Source of the DNA: Atherix ibis
Lineage: Eukaryota > Arthropoda > Insecta > Diptera > Athericidae
Assembly (NCBI GenBank): GCA_958298945.1
Contig: OY282607.1
Span: forward strand, 73,028,868-73,092,867
Length of the DNA stretch: 64,000 nt
Reading direction: 5' to 3'
The notes below the pieces were generated by a model. That model was not told the origin of the DNA. It saw nothing but the letters and a program-made list of their open reading frames with translations, and searched no databases. Both the position numbers and the translations under genes were made by a program. This document shows, piece by piece, positions 10,592-23,166 of this stretch (position 1 is the first letter of the stretch; each line of letters opens with the position of its first letter).

Positions 10592-13500
10592 GCACTTGAA
10601 TTACGAGCTCTTGCACATATGCCTTTAAGAACACAAATGGCAATCCATCTATCCTTCAGTGTCCCTTTTTCGTTTGTTGGATGTCAGTACAGAATTTGGT
10701 CTCTGCTGTAGACAACATATGGCAACTTCGAAAATATTGTCTATTTGTGGTGATGGTTGAGTTCAACCGTTGGGGTAATGGTGGTGTGTGTGTGAATATT
10801 TTCCGTTTTGTAACCAAAACGATTTAAATAGAGTCCATTAGAATTCATTCAATCTATCCACTTGAACATATCTCAAAAAACGATGTACTTATTGTCACTT
10901 CATATCTATATGATTGTATATAGTTTTGTGTTGTTTAATTGTTATACTTATGCATACGAAAGGATTATTTACAGTAAAGGAAATGTAATTTAACGATTGT
11001 ACATACTTGTATGTATATGTAAAATGAAAAGTTTCAACCGAGCATAGAGACTACAAATCGAGTGTTAAAATTAGGATTTAGATAAATTTTTCACACACAA
11101 GTAAAAACATTTAAGGGTCAAATTGAATTTGTGAAAATTTATAGGATTCCAAAGATTACATAAGTATCTAAGTATAGGTTGGAATGTTTGCTATTGAATA
11201 TAATCTTAAAATCAATAAAAACTATTTAAGACTAAGTTATAAGGGGAGTTTTTGTTAATATTTTATTGTAAATAATTAAAATTTGTCAACAATTTTGAAA
11301 TATTTCGAAATGCACTTAAGTTAAGAATTCATTTAAAAAAATCTTACCAAGGAATTATATTATAAACAAAAAATATTTTTTTAGATTTTTCTAAAGATTT
11401 ATATAGATTTTTTCTTCACATGCGGAGTGTAAGCTACTATTTTCTAAATGTTAGAGAATTCATGGAATTTATTAGAGAATTCATGTGACATGCTATTTTT
11501 ATTAGATATTAGTCAGTACAAATGACCCTTTTTTAATAATAATATTGTTAGTCAGTACAAATGACACTCAAAATAACATTGTTACCTTAAAAAATAACTG
11601 AACTTAAATTATTAGTCCAGTTAGCAAATAAACTACAGTAAATTTTGTAATTGAGATTTATGAATTTTGATGTACAATGAAACTGATAATAACAAATATT
11701 GCTTTAATGATTAAAAAATTGATCACTTCGTTATTTATGTAGAAAATAATTCGATAGAAGGCATTTAAATAGTAATATTTCGAGAATATAATGCCCGAAT
11801 ATTTTATTTAAAATGAGATAAAACTCATCCGATTATCACTTATAGTAATACAGTCTATAATATTATTACAAAATTCAAATGAAAGAACAGCAGTTCCTAT
11901 AAAATAATAAAACTGTTTTTTTTTAATATTATATTAACTATAATAATGAAAAACCTTTTACTTTAATTTAAAAACCTCCCACGATCTTTACATTATTATG
12001 ACAGAGCTAGCCAAGACGTTACTTCTCCTTAGATTTTAATAATGTCGCAAAAGTTTAAATTACTTTTAAATTTTTTATTATTTTTTGATAATAAAATTCT
12101 ATAAAAGACAGCTTTGAAAACACTTATGATAAACTTAAGAGTATAGTAATAATGTGTAAAAATATAATGTAAGATTTTGCGTACGAATAAAGCACTTCTG
12201 AAAAATTTATACCATCAATTATTCACATACTTCGCCCTTATTAATCTGAATATTAGCATACATATTTATATATAAAATAATACGTAATATAAGCCTTTAA
12301 AAAAATTACATTTTAAAATAAAACTTTAATAAATTGTTTTCTATCTAAATATATCTAATAATTAAAATATTGGGGTTTCGAGTTTTTGAAATTATTAATA
12401 TTTTTTACAAATAAAAATGGAATATATATGATAAAATTTCTTTATACAATTAATTTGTAATATGAAAAAATATCAGAATAGGTGACTTGTCCCTTAGTAC
12501 TGCCATTTTTTTTCAAAAGAAACCAAATCCAAATTTACTCAATATAAAGACTTAAGGAAAAGAAATTTAAGGACTGAAAGATATCTAAAAAAAATGGTAA
12601 CTGAAATTTTGATTCGAACTGTCACATTATAAAGTTTTTTCTTATAAAAAAATTGAAAATTTAAGATGATATTTTATTAAGTTTTGATCCTGTAGATGAA
12701 TTTAAACGATTGTCAAAAATGTCACTTTAGGTAAAAACGTGGACAGTAAATTTTGACATAAAGTGAAATAATGTTAATATGAAAACCGTTCAAATAACTG
12801 TAAAAGTAAGCAATTTAAATTGGGTTTTGAGATATCATTGAAGAAAAATTTTATAAAATAAAAATACATAACATTATTTATGAGCATTTAATGTAAAAAT
12901 GTATTAAAATTGTTTTATTTGACAATTTATTTGAGCATTTATTTTAATAAAAATGTATTAAAATTTGCTTCAAAAATCATGCATAAATATCATGGACCAG
13001 TAATTATAAAAACTTAATTTTTTATGTTAAGCTTTTGCTCATATCAGAATTATTCTATGCCAGTCCTAACCTATTCAGGAATAATTAAAATTATCTACCT
13101 ATTTCTATAATATTTCAAATGATATCTTTGGATAAATTTTTTTAAAAAATTGAATTGAAGCAACAAAAAAATTCCTTTTAAATATTTATAAGAAATATTT
13201 GTAAAGATAAATTTATAAACCGGAAAATAAAATGAAGAGGTAAAAACTCTTTAATTTTTTAATTGCATAAATATAGGAAAAAAAGGATGCTTTCTATTAA
13301 TTGATAATGCAAAAAGGAGCATGAAAAAATAAACTGAATTTTTTCAAGTCTAATCCTGTTTTGAAGTCTGTTACTGGTGAGCATATGATCAAAAGACGAA
13401 TTTGAATTTTTCACCAATTCAAATTTTTTCTGCTTTTATATCAACATTTATGAAAACTTTCAATTAAGAACGAAAATATTAAGTTACTTAATGTGCACAT

Positions 13501-13988
13501 TAATATTCTCACTCTCTCGGGCTGAGTGAGTGTTCTTCCTCATGACCTTATTTGAATTAGAAAGATATAAATACTTCTAAATTGTATATGCGATATTTTA
13601 TTTTATTATATCACATAAAATACTTTTCGTTTATATAAATATTCTCGAATGTGTACATCTCTCTAGCTATATAATTCCGTATACACATCTATTCACCTTC
13701 ATATAAAAATAATAGAAATTCTAACAAACAAATTGTAGAATTTGCATTTGTTATATTCTAAAAAGCGCCCGTGGTAGGGAGTAAAATCACCCAGTCTATG
13801 TGCGCATTAATGAAACAGAAAAAAATACTGCCAAAATGAACAATATATAAGGGGGTGCTAGAAAATAAGAAGAAAAAAAATTAAGCGTGGCATATGCTTA
13901 TGATAGAGCTCAGTTGGTTGTTATTATTCTACAAAGACACTTTAATAAGGCTTTTCAAGGTTAAATTGTGAAAAGCAATTGTGGTCCC
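10592..13988. other. AT-rich non-coding stretch with short direct repeats
   Basis: No gene recognised. Small direct repeats are visible: AGAGAATTCATG twice at about 11454-11485, TAGTCAGTACAAATGAC twice at about 11511-11569, and a GAGCATTTA...AAAATGTATTAAAATT pair at about 12882-12965. These look like local slippage or duplication products. Confidence 0.55.
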
Positions 13989-14705
13989 CGCAGGCTTTAA
14001 ATTCAAAACAAATCCTTCAAAATAATAATAGTGACTGAAAATATAATTATGATTACAACTATAACTATATTGACAATGACAAGGACGATTTTGCCTAGGA
14101 AAACTAAATGACAAAACTAACAAAATAAAAGAAAAATAACTAAAATAAGAAATAAATAAATGTCCATGAACATCCATATATCCTTTTTTATGAAGTTTAC
14201 TCCCCACAACATCTACCAGATAAATTCAATAGATAAAATGTCTACATCTCTAAAAATATTTTTCTCTTTTAACAAATTATGATTCCCCCCATACTGTCTA
14301 TTGTTAACATATTTTCTTTTAAATAACAATACTCATATAGAACACTGTATCCTGTTTTGAGAATAGTTGTGACATTGAATTTTGATATAAACAAAAGAAT
14401 TTCAAAAGAATTTTCTACAGAATTCTCACATCAATGAAAATTCTATACAACTGAATCATAGACATTCACATTTCTTCTTATAATTTTAACAATTTGACAT
14501 TTATTATTATTATTATTATTGAAATTTATGGGACATTTATATTAAATGGGGATGAATTTGCAGCAGCTTTTAGATTAATATACACGTATTATAATATTTC
14601 GTTCGATAACTGATTTTATTAAATAATATATCTACGAACTATTTGCTATTATAAATATAATCTTCAAGGTAATTTATATCAATTATAATATTGCTAATAA
14701 GTACT
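13989..14705. repeat. 717-bp tandem duplication, unit 1
   Basis: Direct repeat of 14706-15422 at an offset of exactly 717 bp. By eye I found no difference between the units, including a 20-nt TTA microsatellite inside each. Each unit boundary begins with CG (13989, 14706, 15423), a 2-bp shared sequence. The 70-odd-codon minus-strand frame in both copies is rich in Tyr, Phe and Ser and shows no family motif. Confidence 0.9.
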
Positions 14706-15422
14706 CGCAGGCTTTAAATTCAAAACAAATCCTTCAAAATAATAATAGTGACTGAAAATATAATTATGATTACAACTATAACTATATTGACAATGACAAG
14801 GACGATTTTGCCTAGGAAAACTAAATGACAAAACTAACAAAATAAAAGAAAAATAACTAAAATAAGAAATAAATAAATGTCCATGAACATCCATATATCC
14901 TTTTTTATGAAGTTTACTCCCCACAACATCTACCAGATAAATTCAATAGATAAAATGTCTACATCTCTAAAAATATTTTTCTCTTTTAACAAATTATGAT
15001 TCCCCCCATACTGTCTATTGTTAACATATTTTCTTTTAAATAACAATACTCATATAGAACACTGTATCCTGTTTTGAGAATAGTTGTGACATTGAATTTT
15101 GATATAAACAAAAGAATTTCAAAAGAATTTTCTACAGAATTCTCACATCAATGAAAATTCTATACAACTGAATCATAGACATTCACATTTCTTCTTATAA
15201 TTTTAACAATTTGACATTTATTATTATTATTATTATTGAAATTTATGGGACATTTATATTAAATGGGGATGAATTTGCAGCAGCTTTTAGATTAATATAC
15301 ACGTATTATAATATTTCGTTCGATAACTGATTTTATTAAATAATATATCTACGAACTATTTGCTATTATAAATATAATCTTCAAGGTAATTTATATCAAT
15401 TATAATATTGCTAATAAGTACT
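14706..15422. repeat. 717-bp tandem duplication, unit 2
   Basis: Second, apparently identical unit, in direct orientation immediately after the first. Perfect identity implies a very recent duplication, recent gene conversion, or an assembly artefact. Confidence 0.9.
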
Positions 15423-15953
15423 CGTTTCTATGCTGGCTACGATGCTAGAATCGTGCAATTTTTCGCAACTACTTGAAAGCTATCCAAAGACAAAATATTA
15501 TCTTATCACGTAGGCTACATGGGCATAGTGACACATTTACGTAACCAAACGTACGTATGTGTCATTAGTTCACAGCTATAAATTAAAAAAAAAGCAATAT
15601 CTTAACCCAAAACGCATAAAAACCATTACAAAATCAACCGCCGCAGCCAGCCTGAAAAGTTGTAGCGAATGTAGCATAAAAAAGAGTATGAAAAATAGTG
15701 TCGTGTGCAAATAGCTTTAATTTTTTTTTTTGAAGAAAAATATAATAAAAAATTAAATCTGGCTGTATGCTTCTATTACTCGATAAATGTTGGTTTTTAA
15801 TTTGGCCATTTTTACTAGCTTGTGAGCATATATTAAATACGTCACTTCTGCATATTAAACTGCGTCAAATCAATATAGTAGGAAGCTAATGGATAAGCCT
15901 ATCACATGAAATCACGTTGTTGCAAAATTGTGTCTTCAATAAATTGGTGAATT
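15423..15953. other. Non-coding stretch
   Basis: No gene recognised. It is bounded by the tandem duplication and the start of a mariner deletion derivative. Confidence 0.55.
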
Positions 15954-15954
15954 A

Positions 15955-16544
15955 TTGGGTTGTTCGAAAAGTAATTTCATTTGCTGATGAAGACACAATA
16001 AAGGCTAATTAATATTGATCCACACCGGTGAATAACATTTCGTGAGATCACTGAGAGATTAAATTTATCGAATTCGACCGTTCATGATCATTTGAAGCGA
16101 CTAGGTTTAATCGCAAAGCTCGACATATGGGTTGCTCATCTTCTTACGAAAAAAAAATTTGTGCCGTCGCATTGATTTGACCAATCGGCAAAAGCCGACC
16201 AATCGGCAAAAGCTTTTAGAGTTTGGATGGGATATACTGCCATACACCCACCATACTCTCCAGACCTAGCACCTTTCGATTATCATTTGCTCCGGTCTCT
16301 ACAAATTTTTTTAGACGGTAAAACGTTTAATTCAAATGAGGAGGTCAAAAATCACTTGGATCATTTTTTTGCCAGCAAAAAATAAACATTTTATGAGCGT
16401 GGAATCATACTACTGCCAGAAAGATGGCAAAGGGTATTGGATAAGACTGGACAATATTTAATTGAATAAAATATTAACTCACTATAAGAAAATCGCCTTT
16501 TATTTTTATAAAGAAAAAACGAAATTACTTTTCGAACAACCCAA
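15955..16544 (+). mobile_element. Mariner deletion derivative, about 590 bp
   Basis: Flanked by TA on both sides. The terminal repeats begin TTGGGTTGTTCGAAAAGTAA and match closely, including the TTTCRT that follows. The interior keeps only scraps of transposase: near the 3' end a frame reads PPYSPDLAPFDYH, then LRSLQIFLDGKTFNSNEE, and after a stop FYERGIILLPERWQ, the usual mariner C-terminus. The third catalytic block reads PFD rather than PSD but keeps its Asp. The N-terminal half and the first catalytic block are missing. The family matches the split element at 1991-4904. With near-intact ends it could once have been moved in trans. Confidence 0.85.
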
Positions 16545-16549
16545 TATAT

Positions 16550-16745
16550 GGTCAGTAACGCTGTACAGATGAAACCATATTTTCAATCGTTGATCATGGT
16601 CCGGTAACGCTGAGAGTTCCGATATTATTTTTTTAAATGAATAGGTATATTCAATATTACTCCAAAAGTGACAATTTTGCTTATTAAAAAAACTATTGAG
16701 CCAGAAAAGATACTCCTTAGTAAACAAAATTTTCCGATAGGAAAA
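16550..16745 (-). pseudogene. Relic of a DDE transposase of the NKQNC type
   Basis: On the minus strand the frame reads ILFTKEYLFWLNSFFNKQNC, then HFWSNIEYTYSF and, further on, LKIWFHLYSVTDHI. From memory these match the FSDEAHFWLNGYVNKQNCRIW and VTVWCALWSGGIIGP motifs of a widespread insect Tc1/mariner-superfamily transposase usually annotated with a DUF4817 or DDE domain. Only this central segment is present. The same segment occurs in the opposite orientation at 18372-18610, with an irritans-type mariner between them. Confidence 0.65.
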
Positions 16746-17112
16746 TTTTCCGTTCCGCGGATCGCCGACTTATTTTATGAGAAAAATAACATAAATTAAT
16801 CGGTCCATGACAAAATGGCAAACTTTGTTAAATATTATTATATGACAGATGAGAGCTGGATGGACACCTCTGTTCTATCACAATAGCAAGAAATGCCTAA
16901 TCACTTCTTTTCACTACGACCACTGAAAAGTCATTAACCTATACATCATCAAAGGTGGTAATTTATATCGTTCAACAGATTCAAACATACGAGCCAACTA
17001 AAGTAACATTTGTTTAAATTAAAATTTGTCATTTTACAATATAGATTTTAACTACAAAAGAATGCGTTAAAATTGTAAAAATTTTCTTGAAAAGTTGTGA
17101 GTCTGCCGTATC
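16746..17112. other. Non-coding stretch
   Basis: No gene recognised. It may include decayed remains of the transposon fragment on its left. Confidence 0.5.
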
Positions 17113-17114
17113 TA

Positions 17115-17143
17115 CGAGGGTCGTTCAATAAGTCCTTAGAAAA
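17115..17143 (+). repeat. Terminal inverted repeat of irritans copy 1, left
   Basis: Begins CGAGGGTCGTTCAATAAGTC and is identical to copy 2 over 29 bp. It is preceded by TA at 17113-17114. Confidence 0.85.
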
Positions 17144-18197
17144 AGATGAAAAAAAACTGTTTTTTAAAAAAAAATTTTATACACTTTTCCAACCGTTTTT
17201 CCAAAATTTTTATCCCGTCCAAAAAATAGGATTTCGGAAGTTCTGCAAAATACTCATCCGTTTGAGCAATGACGTCCTCGTTGGAAGTTAACCGTCGTCC
17301 GCCAAGCCATTTTTTCAGATTGGGGAAAAGAAAATAGTCACTCGGGGCCAAATCTGGTGAATAAGCGGGATGTTGCAACAATTCCATTCTCAATTCTACA
17401 ATTTTGGCCATGGAAATAGGGCAGGTGTGCACACGCGCATTGTCCCGATGCAAGAGGATTTTTTTCTTCTTCAGATGGGGGCGTTTCTCTTCGATTTCCT
17501 CGCTCAACCGTTGCAATAACGAGGCGTAATACGCTCCTGTTATTGTTTTTCCTTTTTCCAAGTAGTCGATAAAAATGATGCCCTGCGAATTCCAAAAGAC
17601 CGTGGCCATCACATTGTCAGTCGATGGCACAGTTTTTGCCTTCTTCGGAGCCCGTTCACCCTTGAAAATCCACTGTGATGACTGTCTCTTCGTTTCTGGA
17701 GTGTAGTAGTGTATCCAGGTTTCATCCACAGTGACATATCGACGAAGGAATTCGGCAGGATTGCGATGAAAGAGTGCCAACATAGCCTCAGAGTCCACTA
17801 CACGATTGCGCTTATTCTCCTCTGAGAGCAAACGCGGCACCCATCTTGCCGAAATTTTTTTCACAGACAATTTTTCATGCAAAACTGAAGCGACTGTAAC
17901 TTGTGATATGCCTGTGGCCTCAACTAATTCGCGCACTTTAATTCGCCGATCGTTCAAAATTATATCGTGGATTTTGTCGATGATTTCAGGAGTAGACACC
18001 TCAACTGGGCGTCCTGAACGATGTTCATTTTTTGTGGATGAATGGCCACGTTTAAATTCATTCACCCAATTGTAAACCATCGCAAACACAGGTGAAAATG
18101 TGCCATGAACTGCATCCAACTCGGCTTTGATTTCTTTCGGGCTTAAGCCTTTCAAATGGAGATATTTGATGACAGCCCTAAACTCGCTTTTTTCCAT
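17136..18197 (-). CDS. Mariner transposase, irritans type, C-terminus altered
   Basis: Frame of 353 codons from the ATG that begins MEKSEFR, the start used by homologous irritans-subfamily transposases of about 348 residues (the frame runs four codons further upstream). Cut-and-paste transposase. An N-terminal paired-type helix-turn-helix region (about 1-110) includes WVNEFKRG and the RSGRP motif. The catalytic domain shows VDETWIHYYTPE (Asp1), LLHRDNARVH (Asp2) and YSPDLAPSDYF (Asp3), with 34 residues between Asp2 and Asp3, the D,D34D signature. The WVPRLL linker motif is present. A deletion fuses KCI to FFFKKQ and an out-of-place Phe-rich tail replaces the last nine or so residues. It is intact except for that tail, and activity is untested. 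Confidence 0.85.
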   Translation of the reverse strand: MEKSEFRAVIKYLHLKGLSPKEIKAELDAVHGTFSPVFAMVYNWVNEFKRGHSSTKNEHRSGRPVEVSTPEIIDKIHDIILNDRRIKVRELVEATGISQVTVASVLHEKLSVKKISARWVPRLLSEENKRNRVVDSEAMLALFHRNPAEFLRRYVTVDETWIHYYTPETKRQSSQWIFKGERAPKKAKTVPSTDNVMATVFWNSQGIIFIDYLEKGKTITGAYYASLLQRLSEEIEEKRPHLKKKKILLHRDNARVHTCPISMAKIVELRMELLQHPAYSPDLAPSDYFLFPNLKKWLGGRRLTSNEDVIAQTDEYFAELPKSYFLDGIKILEKRLEKCIKFFFKKQFFFIFF

Positions 18198-18371
18198 TGT
18201 TATGCACAAATAAATGTCGTTAACTTTAATCGACGATAGAAATTGACCTACGCTATGGATCGAGCTGAAATTTTGACAGCTTTCCTGCCGATAATGCTAC
18301 TTACAAATAAATCTTTATCGACACTACGAGCGCAATTTCTCGGATTTTCTAAGGACTTATTGAACGACAGT

Positions 18372-18610
18372 AGTACTTTTCGTAATAAATTTTTTCAGCG
18401 ATTAGGGTTACTTCTTGGGCAATGAATATATTAATAAGAAAAATTGTTGTATATGCGGCTCTAAAAATTGACAAGTGAGATTAGAGAAGTCATTGTATAA
18501 GCGAAAACTGACTGTCTGGTATACATTTAGGTCCGAAGGTATCATTGACCCTGTTTATTTCAAAACTAAGAAAAACAACCATTACCAAAGATTTCAACTT
18601 GGATCAAGCC
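18372..18610 (+). pseudogene. Relic of a DDE transposase of the NKQNC type
   Basis: On the plus strand the frame reads GYFLGNEYINKKNCCICGSK, then after a stop KSLYKRKLTVWYTFRSEGII. These correspond to the NGYVNKQNCRIWG and KVTVWCALWSGGIIGP motifs of the same transposase type seen at 16550-16745. Immediately upstream, FFSD (about 18396) may be the FSDEAHF block with a short deletion. It abuts the decayed end of irritans mariner copy 1, which could have inserted into or beside it. It is dead, with internal stops. Confidence 0.7.
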
Positions 18611-21600
18611 ATACCTTCAACTTTTTTTTGTGTGTATTAGTGGTAAGTTTTCCTTTAATTTATATATCTTAATATATAAAAACGAAGTTTGGCATTCATA
18701 GAATTTTTGTATTGCCCTTGATCGACATGCTTTTTTTAAGGCAAAGAAGTCATTAAAACTGTGAGATCCTTACAGTTTTATGGTTGAAATTTCAAACCTA
18801 ATATTTTGACTTTATCTATTGAAAATTTCAAACCTAATATTTTATACTGAATATCCCTTAATAAATATTGTGTATTTTATTTGTTAAGCTTCAAGTTTGT
18901 ATAACGTTTCAAACTTTATAGGACAAGTACGTGGAATTGGAGTCTCGTCTCACAAATTTCCATATGAATTATTTGTGTTCGTTTATATTAAAAGTCAGAT
19001 TGTTTAAATGAAATGGTTTAATAATTTTTGGGAAAATTATTTTTGTATCAAGAATGTCAACAATAGAATAAATCCTACGCAAAAAATGATTTTTCAGATC
19101 TGTAGTTTTTAACAAACTATTAAATTGTAACTTTTGTTCCCAGTAACCAACGTCTCCAACTTTTAATGTATTTTCTTTTATTGACATAACTAAGCGCTAA
19201 AAAACTAATCAATTTAGATATTGTCAGGTACCATCCTTTCACTATCTTTTTGCCACTGACTATCTCTTTTTCTATATTTATTATGACTCAAACTAAGATC
19301 ATAATTTAACTTCAAATTTATAGTAAAAATATTTTTGATAAACTAACTCGGAAAATGTGATTGAAAATCGATATTATTTTAGTCAAATAAAATTAAATCG
19401 ATAATGAATGAATGCCTTTTTAATTTAGTTTCATTAAAAACATTCTTTGTAATCGTATAATAATAAAATCATATCCCTTGTGAAATAAGATTACCTTAAT
19501 TACAATAAAAGCAAATCATTTTAATTTAATAACAAATTAAGTTAATAGCACGTCAGACAAATTCCAACAACGTCAACAATTCAAAACGAATAAAAATAAT
19601 TCCTATTTGCTAATTGCGCAGGTTGATGAGAGAATAATTTCCGTTTAACATGATTTTTAATTAGTATTTTCACAGCAAAAATTGCATTTAATTTTTAGTG
19701 CACTTTTTATTACATCATGAGTAAAATCATCGTTTACAAAATTGTAAGGATATCATTTTATTTTTCACTACAAAGTATGTATTCGTATAATTAAAGAGGA
19801 CAGAATAGTATAAAAATCAAATAATGTAACGTTAATTGCAGCTTAAATATTCCAACAATAATAACATTGTCATAGAGGCATGAACGATTAGAAAAAAAAA
19901 TTATTATAAGTCAAGTTAAGGAAACATAAATTTGCCTCTTTGATTATGGGTCATTAACTTTCATTCGTAAGTTTTTAAGAAAGTACTGAATTTATGCTGT
20001 CATTATTGTTGAAATATAAACTGTCTCAGTGGGGATTGGAAATAATGGTCTATGATTTTAGTATAATGTGAGAAAAGATTATAGTAGATGCTACTATACG
20101 AGTATAGAGCAATAAGAATGTCAAAATCAGCATGAAATAAGTATTACTATGTTATATTATCATTAATCATTAAGAAATATTTTATCAGAAATGTTTAGTA
20201 CTCAACAAAGAAAAGTAGCTAATGAGCTTGAATGGAAGTGTATTTATTTTGTTAAAGAATTTTAACTAATTTATACTATCAGAATTGATTGCAAATTCAC
20301 TATACCATTTATATTTTATAAAAAAATTTTGTAAAATAAATTTTATGGCCTCACTGCCATTTGATGTAGCGATAAATGTTTTTGAAAAGAATATAAAATA
20401 GGGTTTTTGTCGAAAAAGTTTTGCAATAAGCAAAAATTAGATTGGAAGAAGATTGAAACACCCAAAAAGAACCCCGAAGGTTCACTAATATCGTAAGTCC
20501 AGATGGGCTTTAAAATTATGTCAATTGTGTTTGTGTGAGTAAAGACTAAGGTAACGCATTTTAGTACAATATATAATGAAAATATGGTACTATCAAGGAC
20601 TAATGGAATACATGGTTTTCTGTTCATTTATTATTCACCCTCCATTTTGTTAACGACTTATCCATATTGGATTGTTAATTAATTAAAGCTAATTCTGGAT
20701 TTGTAAGCATCAATGATTTTGAAAGTTTTGCGATGTTACAGGTGTTAATGTTACACAAAATAGGACCACGCTTATTGGTCCTTTAACTATTATGGTACAT
20801 ATTTCTGACAACTATGTATTTATCGCTAAATGAATTTAAGATTTAGTCTGTGAAATGAAGGAAGCTTTTTAGTTTTCAGAAGAGTAGAAGGAAACTTCTA
20901 GACAGCACTATTTCCACCTAAGACAGTTTGAAGGCATTATAAACGGATTTTTTAAATAGTCTTCTCAGAATTGGAAATAATATTGCATAAATTAAGTAAT
21001 ATGATGCTAAATTTGTTATTCATGTTTATAAAAATAAACATAAAAAAATTCGAAGTTTTGCATAGACAGAAATTTAACTGCTAATTGAAACTTTTTACTA
21101 AATGCTGTCAGTATAAACTTTTGCATATTTTCAATTTTTCACGTTTTATCGAATATTTTTTAATTTTTTGTTTTAGCAAAACAATACTCTAAATGATACA
21201 CTATCATAGCAGATGCACTCTCAAATGAACCACTTAATCTAAAGTAATTATGCATAAATCAATTTAAAACCGCTAGAGACATAAACTAAATGATAATATT
21301 TGATTAATTCAATGATAATGTTACCATCAATAATTAAACCAAAAATCAACCATTCAATAACTTAAGTGACTGATAATTTGAAATGCATAAGGTATTTTCT
21401 AAAAAATGTAAATCATATATTACACATTCGAGTGTGATAGTTGTTTATCTGGGGAAAAAATTTTATCTATTCAAAAAAGTTGTCCTACTATTGTGGTAAT
21501 ACCGAATTACAGATTATTGTGAATGACATATGGTAAATTGTCACTAAACATATCAATTTAATATTGAACGATCGATAACTGCAATATCGCTTTAAAATAA

Positions 21601-23097
21601 TTTTTTTTTGCTTATATTATTCGTTTTGAAAATTTAAAAAACAAATGATATGTAAGGAAAAAAATACGATGAACCATTTATTTCCGGAAATAATAAGATT
21701 TTCCATGCTAAAAATTCCGCATTTGCTACTAAAATGACAATTGCTTTTGAGAAAATGATATATACACGATGGAGGAAAATTTCAACGGGCGTTGAGAAAA
21801 TGTAATTTTTCTTAATATAAGTATATACATATATATAACAGAGTATTTATTTACAAAGGATTTTTACTATAGCTTTATTAAGAAAAATGAACATTAAAAA
21901 ACAACAACAACAAAAAATACCATAAAAAAGTTATAAATAAAGTTATTCTCTTTATGTGATGTATAAAAAAGCTTATTTTAAAAGCATTAATGTTAAATTT
22001 TATTAAATTACATAAAGTTGAAATTCCATAAACGAGTGAAAGGTATTTTCAAGAAAAATTCGAACAGTTTTGAAAAATTTGAAAGGACATAAATCTTAAA
22101 AAGTTTAAATAAGTAATACTCAAAGGATAATTAAATTATATAAGCAAAAAATGAATATACATTTTGCAGTTGGTATGCAAAGCGAAATGATTAACTTATA
22201 TTGTAAAAAGTAAAAGGATGTATCTAAGAATAATGATTGCAAGCGAAAATTTTGAAATATTCCTATTTTTGTGGGATAGTAAATTTCTTATCCGATAGAT
22301 TTTATTGTACGTATAATAATTTTTTTCGATTAATAATTATAGAAAATACGTTCGAAAATTTGGAAAACTTTTGAAAATTGAATACTGAGAAATAATTTGT
22401 AAACATTTGTAAAAGGATATTATATAATTTATTTTATTCCGTCTGGATTCTATATTTTTTCTATATGTTTATGTATGGAGGAAAGTAGATCAGAGCAAAG
22501 CTTTACGAAAATACAATATATACCTCCGAAAAAGGAAAAGTTAAGGTACTTTTTGATGTCATTAATATGAGTTCCACCTTCGTTGAACGAAGCATAACAA
22601 ACCTTTAACCTACATCAATGATATACACAACTTACACATAATGATTTACTTTAGTCTTACTTTCATTTATCCCCAACTCTGTTTTTCGTCTACAATCTGA
22701 GTTTTTCTCACAGTGTCACTTTGTTTTCATATCTAGTCTATGAGTAATATACCCTAAAGCTGAATTTTAGCTAAGAATTTTTTATTATTTTTTTTATAAT
22801 ATACATTTTCTGGTTTATTTTTATGGTGTTTTGTCGAGCATTTTATTTATACGTGTCTTTTTTTGTGTATAGTCAGTCATATTAAGTTATGTGGAATATA
22901 ATTCATGTTTTATTCAAGCATATATTATCCTTATAACAAAAGTGACTAAAAACTGTATTATATATCTTCAAGCCAGAAAACAGTCAAAAAAGTATACCGT
23001 TCTTAATGTAAAAAGGGCAAAATAAACTTTGAAACGTTTATAAACATAAAATCTTGATCTACATATGCTTCTTCCTACAATTTCTCAACAATAATTG
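18611..23097. other. AT-rich non-coding stretch
   Basis: No gene or element recognised in about 4.5 kb. A 20-odd-bp direct repeat (TTTCAAACCTAATATTTT) occurs at about 18790 and 18826. Frames such as 18969-19187 and 20343-20627 (both minus) have no motif. Confidence 0.6.
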
Positions 23098-23120
23098 TAA
23101 TAATAATAATCATAATACTC

Positions 23121-23162
<42 letters not shown>

Positions 23163-23166
23163 GTAA
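23098..23166. repeat. (TAA)n microsatellite
   Basis: Trinucleotide TAA repeats, with about 41 nt of pure repeat from 23122 and an interrupted run before it (interruptions TCA and CTCG). Low-complexity simple repeat. Confidence 0.95.

Larger units (their letters stand above)
17115..18372 (-). mobile_element. Irritans-type mariner, copy 1 (minus strand)
   Basis: The left end matches the 29-bp terminal repeat of copy 2 (47282-48562) and is preceded by TA. The right end matches through GAACGAC (18368), but the last bases have decayed (AGTAG in place of CCTCG then TA). The interior is one long transposase ORF on the minus strand. A deletion of about 30 bp relative to copy 2 has removed the normal C-terminus and stop. 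The broken right end and altered C-terminus suggest immobility, although all three catalytic Asp are kept. Confidence 0.9.

Noticed and set aside
13929..14924. Repeated minus-strand frame starting MGSKLHKKGYMDVHG
   Set aside because: It appears twice only because the 717-bp unit is duplicated. It is rich in Tyr/Phe/Ser with no family match and no selection evidence.
17338..18075. Several 60-90 codon frames on both strands within the irritans transposase
   Set aside because: Out-of-frame shadows of the transposase ORF. The same shadows recur in copy 2 at 47569-48306.
22541..22620. GC-richer patch with GTTGAACGAAG
   Set aside because: No frame, repeat or splice structure. Too short to interpret.
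23098..23166. Regular repeat considered as a possible CRISPR-like array
   Set aside because: It is a simple TAA trinucleotide run with no unique spacers, and the genome is eukaryotic.
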